Shown piece after piece: positions 56,910 through 64,000 of a DNA stretch of 64,000 bases (positions within the stretch are counted from its first letter, which is position 1; each line of letters starts with the position of its first letter). The notes under the pieces were generated by a model. That model made no database searches and was not told the DNA's origin. It worked only from the letters and a program-made list of their open reading frames with translations. Position numbers and translations under genes: made by a program. The DNA lies in contig JAUFSD010000001.1 of the NCBI GenBank assembly GCA_033030425.1, forward strand, positions 3,658,001 to 3,722,000. Direction: 5' to 3'. This DNA is from Verpa conica. Lineage: Eukaryota; Ascomycota; Pezizomycetes; Pezizales; Morchellaceae.

Positions 56910-59900
56910 GGCAGTTCAGCTGGATGTGATGAGTATGTAGGAGAGGATTGAGTTTCTAGTACTGCAATGGCAGTTATTGGTAATTGACTTTCACGATGGG
57001 AGCTGGTTCCTGGAGGACGGACTGAAACTTTTGATTTAAATAACCTCAAGTTCAAAGAGATGAAACTACGTGAATTATTAACCTCACAACACATGACCAC
57101 TAGTGTAGTTACTTTATCTCCGTCCAGGGGTCAAATCCCTGGACTAGCTTGTACAGTGCGATTAAACCCCTCAAAAGGCTCCCACTGTATATTTCACGGA
57201 TTCAATGATATCACTATCTTGGCCTCATAGTACGAAAAATACACCGCAAATCATCAATAACGATATCTGGAGTTAAGATTTAGTACTGTGTGGTGGCAGA
57301 GTAAACAAACTTTGCCGAGGCACGGTAAATCCAGGCCAGGAACCAATACAGTTGATGGATATGGTAGTGGTGGACAGGGGCAAGACTTGGCGTAGATTAT
57401 CATAGCTATCTAGGACTATTAATGAAGTGCTGGTTAACTGTAGATGAGGAAATAGCAGTCTCAAAAATGGTTCTCGAAACTTCAAGTCTTTTGAGTACCC
57501 TGCGGTACGGTAACTTTTGATAATCCGCGTAGTCTGATTCCTGTCCCTTCCAACCATATCTACAGTTCGGCCATAGCTGACTGTATACTAAATAGTATCC
57601 AATATAGATTTAACACTATCGTCGCTACTTCTCGTGTAGATAGGAAAATATAGGCTCTGGAATAGACGGAAGTACAATGCCGGAGATATTATGTTAATTG
57701 GGTAAATTGAGAAAGGCGAGTGATAATATATGATTAAGTCTCTTACTAGGCAATATATGTAGAACCGGATTGCAGTGCTACTAGAACACCCTCAGAGAAG
57801 TGTTCATAGTGAATTTATTTGGGATGGGCCTGGTAGATAAAAGGATGTTCTTAATTAGTGCTATGGAGTGGTAGTGGGCTCTAATTACCCTATGATATCC
57901 TCAGCAAGCTTAAGTAGGACGAAGCTAGGATTGAATTGAAAGGAGCAAGATAATACTCAATTCCTTAAACCTTACTTCTCAACCGCTCTAGCTATCAATA
58001 CTAGAGGTAAAGCCAGATCATAACTTTGCTACACTTTTTGAAACAATACCAGGGACCAACTTGCACGAGAGTCTCGGCTATGTAGAAGCCTATGTGATTT
58101 TTGCGACTTTCTTCCCTGGCTGTTACGGGCATACTAACTCTTCGTCGGACCATAAAAGTCAGCTGAAAAATCTTCACTATCTAGGACTTACGGAAAGTTG
58201 CATTCTCCAGTGATTCTACATATCGTTGGCATCCAGTGCATAAAAGCTTGTTTAAACTTCCATGACCGGTCCCATGTCCTTTGTCCCACCGGACCCCTTC
58301 GAGACACAGCACCTATCCATGGTCGGCCATAACGGGGCCCAAGGATATATAAGTGAACCTGTCTTCCGGTATTACTAGATGACGGGAGAAAAAAACCCGA
58401 CATACGGGTAATCTAATTTATATCGGGTACTTTATCTCGGGGGGGGGGAATAAACGTGAGGCCCCACGAGGAGAGTGGGGTTATATTCTTTTGCCGTATA
58501 TAGTAAAATGGAAAGGTCGCGTGGGGGGTTGTTGGGCGATTTATTAAGGCTTTGTTTCTGTGGGCCCAGCTGGGGGTTCCCTGGACCACTTAGCTTTTTG
58601 ACCTCGTTACCGGGGTTTTAAGGGTTTTCCTTCAAATCGTCGATCACTAGCAGTACTTCCGGCCTATGGGTATTGGTACTATCAAAGATGGCAGGTGTCG
58701 GTCGTGCTTGGCGTGAAGGGTTCAATCTGTATCTTAAGGAGCATGTAATTTTACAACCGGACCGGCCGAAAGCTGACTGAAGAGGTCGTTATATAAGTTT
58801 CAATTGCAAACTTATCGCTTAAAGTAAGTTTAGTTGTGACTTTAAGGTGGAAGAAATGACCTAGTTTATGTGATGGTTACTTATGTAAATTATAATATGA
58901 TTTTTCAGTTTCCGTCGTTGAAATATCGGCCCATACTTTCCATACGTTCAATACGATAGATGAAAATTGGTAGATTTAGGTAGAAATTAACCATAACAGC
59001 ACTGCGTTGATGTGCACGGGAAGATCCCAGGCCCTATGCTTGCTCAAATCTAGAAAGGCAGGTGGGTAAGGGTTTGTAGGGTGAGTTTAAAGTAAGGCTG
59101 AAACACATAGACCATTCACCGTTGCGATACTCCGTGTTTTTCATAAGCACAATAGAACTGATGTGGCAAGTAGGTGTATATTATTGATAGTGCGATTAGT
59201 CTATTGAGAGTAGCCAGCGTGCTCTCCGTCAATACATATATCTGCTTCGTCGAGCACACCCGACTGACTTCTGCGCCTTTGGGAATTGTTTGTCGGGGCC
59301 GGCCCCGGCTGGTCTATTGCTACAATCAGGGTTGAAAGATATTTTAATCGTCGGTAGTAATATCGGTATTAATTACCACCGTTATTGATCAACAGTGGTG
59401 GTTCAGCATCAATGCCTTATCTACTTCGCAAGCTGTACGTTTACTTGAGAGACCCACGTGCTTATTTTTGGTATTGTTTTAATTGACCGCAGTTTCCAGA
59501 AGAATGGATTTGGTACGCATATCCCTCGTACTCGCTTTTTATGGCCTAGATGGGTTTTCCCAAGACAAAGCTGTGGAAATCCAACGGATTAAACATACAC
59601 ACTGTCTAACCATATCATATTACTGACTGGAAATAGCTAAGGAGTGGATATTGCTATGATCATAGTATTGGCTCATATGGGGATCCTATAGGTACCCCTA
59701 GTACATTAGAGCCGAATAGAGACAGTTGACATCAATTCTCACCTGGAGGTGGGGTGCTGCGGGTTTTTTTCTTTCAAGCGACTAATTTTGATAACTATAC
59801 GGCCGGAGAAATCCGGCCGCCTACGCCACATAAGTGCCCCCATAAGCAGCGTAAGGGTAAAATATGCGGGGTAGGTTATTGATTCCTTAAGCCTAAGAGG

Positions 59901-62013
59901 TCGTATACTATGTAATGAGAAGGCGTCTAGAACCACATCTCAGTAAACATTTAATTATAAAACGCCATGTGGATCCACAGCCCATAACAGAATAAAAGAC
60001 CACACGGCATACGTAATGCTACTTTTCATGCTCGCCTAGGAATTTGTTCGTGATCAGTTAAACGACCCTCGGCTCTTTCAGAAGTTGTATGAAGCTGTGG
60101 TGGGCATTGCCAGTCACTATCCACGGGCCGTATTTGGCCAGGGGATATCTACATTATAGTTCGAGATTCTGGGCAGCCAGGAGAACCTAGCATACCTCAG
60201 CCCATCTCTTTCCATAGCCTTGTATGTCTGTATTCTGGAAATAAAGTACAGAAATGGGCAGACGGGTAAATTAGGCTGCAGCGTAGGCTCATTCTGCTGT
60301 GGATTAGCAACGCCATTGTCACACGCACGTTGCGGCACTTTGCGGTACTTACTGGGATTATTCACAGGGGGGATTTTAAATGCTCTACAAGCGATGCAAG
60401 GTTCGCCGTGCTCAATTCGGGGCAACAGCACTCTGCGCAAGATCATGAAAAACTCTATTGTGAACCATCAAATGTTCAGGTGAGACATCGGTTAGGACCA
60501 CGATGTCTCAGTCCCACCTTAATCGAGTAGAAAAAAGCCATCCGCCTGTGGCACATGTCAGGCACACTGAGAACGTGTCTGTTTCGGGAAGTTAGAGACA
60601 ATGTAACGACAAGCGACCGGATCTGTTCGTGTGCATGCGACGGAACTCTGTAAACACAATCTCAACCCGGTACCTTAAGTCCACCACGGGCTTCAAGGTG
60701 TAGAAAAGGCAGAATCCGTATCAACACTAAATTCAATTCGGAATTCATTCGCGACAGATAGAGTTAAAGAGCTAATTTCGGTTAATCAACATAGCCTGGC
60801 ACTCGCGTAGATGGCGTAAAGCCCGTAAACATGGCTTGTTATTCGAATTTTCAGGAACGCGGGGCAGCCGGAGGTCCGCCAGATTTCTACTAATTTTATC
60901 GTTTCCCCATTAAGTAGGTGTACAGAAACACAGGGCCGCCATATATCGCCTAGTGTCTGTACCCAAATGCGAATGTTGGATTCGCTGATTCGGTTTTTCT
61001 TAGGAAGACCATAGTGTGGGAATACCGCTATCAAGTGAACGGGAATTTACCATACCGATATGGCTGCTAGTCACTCTCTGGGGCTTGGTATTTACTATCT
61101 ACGGAATTGCCAAGCTCTAGGAAACCCAGTCGCAATGATACCAAGGGAAACGCGTGGGAGGATACTGTGGGGCCATCGCAAGGCTTTACCAATGTTTGTG
61201 TCTGGTACTGCAATGCGTGAAGGCTAGGTTGTAGTTTGGGGAGGCAGCAGGAACCGTAAACTAAACGGAAAAGAACCTCTCACAAACAACTGACCATACC
61301 CATTAGACAATATGTAGTGGAACCAGTGCACAATAGTAATAAAACGCCGCCACAGTGGGTTTTTAACAAGTCTCGAGAATATACTCTCCTGACATTCTGC
61401 GCCAATCACGGGTCGGCCCTCACCTCCGCCATCAGTGGCCTATAAAGTGCATATAGTACATGGCGGCCTGTGCTTTTAGGTAAATTGTAAGTCTTATCGT
61501 CGGTTATCCTAAGTATAGCCCTATATTGTTTGGGGGAGCACCAGATTTTAGTGTCCATATGCTAAGCAGATAAATAACCATAACTAAACCGAAATAAACA
61601 ACCGACTGATCCGTCGCGGCTGACGCCAAGTGAGTGACAGGGTTATGAAGATTGGGTTTTGAGATCTAGAGCTTCTTACTTGGGTATGGCTCGAAGTGGA
61701 AGTGGTTTAAGAATTCCAAAAGTTGCAATCGCCCCTTTGAGCGACCCTGAATGGTGAGGACGTTGAACAGTACCACAGGCTTGGGTCTGCTGGGGTAGGT
61801 ATATGCCATGTATATGATGCGACCTTGCTCCCTCCCCTTTCTGCTCGAAGGTCCCTATCCTCACTTGCATAAAGATCAATCACCAGATTCAAAGAGGCAA
61901 GGGAAAGGGCAACGGCTTCCATACCTATTCGTTGTGCGGTCTTCTAATTGCCCACGCTTTTTCAGGCCATTCCCGTCTAATTGTTTTGGTCTGGACGCAG
62001 TGACGTTTGAAAA
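56910..62013. other. Gene-poor spacer, 5.1 kb
   Basis: No gene is supported. A hairpin at 57122-57144 (stem GTCCAGGG/CCCTGGAC, loop of 7) and a 12-bp palindrome GGGGCCGGCCCC near 59297 are the only structures that stand out. Frames of 60-110 codons at 60117-60446, 61224-61409 and 61707-61922 show no recognisable domain. Confidence 0.5.
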
Positions 62014-64000
62014 ATGAGGTTACCTCTGCGCAATCGCGGGAGCCGGTCAATGGCACCCGTAATGCTTTTTGCGTTTTCGGCCTTTTTGATTTCGATCTTT
62101 CTGGGAAATGTGGAAGCATTACATTCAACAGATACAATCACCAGTGGTGGTGATAACACCAGATCTGGTTATCAACCGTAAGTTTCCAAGATTTCTAGTC
62201 GTTATATGTGTAGTTACACCAGACCGCACATTGCAGCTCTCGATATAGCTATCTCTTATTCCGGGAAAGAGGCCAATTAATTAACACAACCAAACTCTGT
62301 TGCATAGGAACCATAATATGGACCCTGCTGTTGTAGGATCATCACAGTTCGGCATTATTTGGCGGAAGAAACTAAACGGTAGATACAACGGTTGGAACGG
62401 TAAGTAAAAAGTGTCTATGCTTTCTAGTATTAAATGAGTACTCATTTTGGAAACTAGAACAAATTTTTGCCCAAGCACTCGTCTATACACCAGATGATAC
62501 CCAATTCGTATATGTCGCATCACAGCAAAACTGGGTTTATAAGATTGATGCAAAGACTGGTGATATCTTGCTCTCTAAGAACATTCATATCCCTTTCTTG
62601 GTCTCCGAGTTGGACAACTGCAACGATATCAGTCAAACAATTGGGAGCACGGTAAGGATAATGCATAAAAACCTAGCTTCAATGGGGTTTAAAAATATGT
62701 TTTCTAACGCACGATTTGTTTCATCAGGCTACTGGTGTCATCGACCCTGATACAAATACTTGGTACTTTACAATGAAAACATACCGTGACCAGACTGGCG
62801 TCGAGAAGGGTCGGGAGAACGGCCGATGTATGTGTTTCAGGTCTTTGAAATTGGACCAAGAGGATGACTAACAGAATCTCAATAGACTATGTTCATGCAT
62901 TGGACACTAGGACTCTTGAAGAAAAGCCAAATTTCCCTATTGACCTTGAAGGCTTAATTGCAAGCAACAACGATATTCGCATGTTTCAGGGCGGTATCCA
63001 TCATCAACGGCCTGCGTTGATGCAAAGTGGTCCTTATATCTATGCTGGATTCGCTTCCCATTGGTATTCACCCTGTTGGATAGAAGCTGTAGATGAGAAA
63101 GTGCTAACAGCTTAAAGTGTGCAATATAATTTTACCGGCTGGATTATCGGCTGGCATGGAACAACTGGCCAGATTGTCGAGAAGTTTGCAACTGAAGGTG
63201 GACCTGAGGACAAAAAGGGAGGTGGTGTGTGGATGAGTGGAGGTGGAATTGCACAAGATTCTGGTATTATTCACTTTGATCAATCTATGCCTGGGATTTA
63301 TATTTGGCGGATTCTTAATTCCAAGTACTGGAACCGAGCTAACTTTTTTCTTTCACGCAGCTGGTCGTATGTTCTTTGCTACCGGTAACGGGTCAGTATC
63401 TTAATCTTATAACCAATCTATTGTCTAGGACTAACTTTTCTTTAGATATGCATCACAGCTTAGCAATATTCCCGTGCCGGGAAGACAGGCCCCAACAGCA
63501 TTGGAGGAAGCAGTAGTCCATATGGCAATTAATGACGATGGAAGTTTAGAAGTAGTTGATTTTTGTAAGTTCTCCACCTTAGATATACGGCTTCTATGCT
63601 GAAACATCTGTAGTCATGCCATGGGAAAAACAAGCACTAGATGGGGCCGATAAAGATCTTGGAACTTCGGGCATAGCTCTCCTTGACCAAACCGTCTTCA
63701 AAACACCTACTGTATCTAGGATTGGATGCATCACCGGAAAATCTGGGAAGCTCTACTTCTTAAACCTTGAGTAAGTCTTACAGTCACAAATTATCACTCG
63801 AAACTAATATTTTAATAGCGATCTTGGTGGCTACCAAATGGGCCCAAACAAGAAAGATGCCGTTCTTCAGACGACTGAGCTACTGAACTCCGTTTTTGCC
63901 ACTGCCGGCTCTTACCCGCTCGAAGGCGGTTATGTTTATGTTTGATATCCTTACCATGTTTCTCTAAATTATTACTCACAGGATTTTAGGTAAATGTTGT
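62014..64000 (+). CDS. Secreted PQQ-like beta-propeller protein, C-terminus off right edge
   Basis: Eleven exons are visible: 62014-62177, 62308-62399, 62458-62651, 62728-62827, 62886-63063, 63118-63263, 63361-63391, 63446-63564, 63614-63770, 63819-63939 and 63990 onward, with matching phases at each junction. The start encodes a signal peptide (APVMLFAFSAFLISIFLGNV; an upstream ATG at 62014 or one at 62050 may be used), then LHSTDTITSGGDNTRSGYQP. Repeated blade motifs follow: FVYVASQQNWVYKIDAKTGD, YVHALDTRT, GWIIGWHGTTGQIVEKF, RMFFATGNG, CITGKSGKLYFLNL. These are typical of PQQ-binding-like beta-propellers (quinoprotein dehydrogenase fold). I see no clear cofactor residues, so enzymatic function is unproven. 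Ten introns in 2 kb is exceptionally dense. Confidence 0.87.

Noticed and set aside
57122..57144. Perfect 8-bp stem with 7-base loop resembling a tRNA T arm
   Set aside because: No acceptor, D or anticodon arm upstream on either strand; a lone hairpin is not a tRNA.
60117..60446. 109-codon minus-strand frame
   Set aside because: No domain, signal peptide or supporting exon; not called.
1..64000. CRISPR arrays, rRNA genes or bacterial operons
   Set aside because: None seen; introns and protein families show nuclear fungal DNA.

Overview
The window is nuclear DNA of a filamentous ascomycete (Pezizomycotina). This rests on several observations: short introns with GT...AG ends and CTAAC-like branch sites, a Zn2Cys6 transcription factor, a NACHT-ankyrin (NLR-like) gene, a Fig1-type membrane protein, and intron-containing tRNA-Ile genes. 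The class cannot be fixed from the sequence alone.

Layout. Left block (1-10.6 kb): an RRM-like protein cut by the left edge, a 1,578-residue GYF-domain protein and a small membrane protein, all on the minus strand. Between 10.6 and 15.5 kb lies a TA-rich stretch with no convincing gene. 15.6-19.7 kb holds a six-exon NLR-like gene (membrane leader, alpha/beta hydrolase, NACHT, ankyrin repeats) whose ankyrin tract is broken by one surplus base in a poly-G run. The 22-34 kb block holds a C2HC plus Zn2Cys6 regulator, a 454-residue protein of unknown function, a large glycine-rich intracellular-looking protein and a secreted S41-type protease. 35.7-37.4 kb contains a decayed F-box gene and a 453-bp MITE. 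37.8-39.5 kb is a Cyk3-like transglutaminase-fold protein. 43.2-48.7 kb has a HAD phosphatase, two convergent tRNA-Ile(AAU) genes enclosing 2 kb of inverted repeats, and a Fig1-like four-pass protein. 49.2-52.5 kb is a six-exon AAA ATPase. A short-chain dehydrogenase with two single-base deletions (56-57 kb) and the first eleven exons of a secreted PQQ-like beta-propeller protein (62-64 kb, running off the right edge) complete the set.

Exon structures were derived by hand. In each multi-exon model the splice phases agree and the summed length is divisible by three, or the exception is stated. The genes are mostly unrelated housekeeping or accessory genes separated by long gene-poor, repeat-bearing spacers. 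The least ordinary elements are the membrane-anchored hydrolase-NACHT-ankyrin gene with its homogenised repeats, the frame-neutral intron inside a zinc finger, and the repeat-rich interval between the paired tRNA genes.
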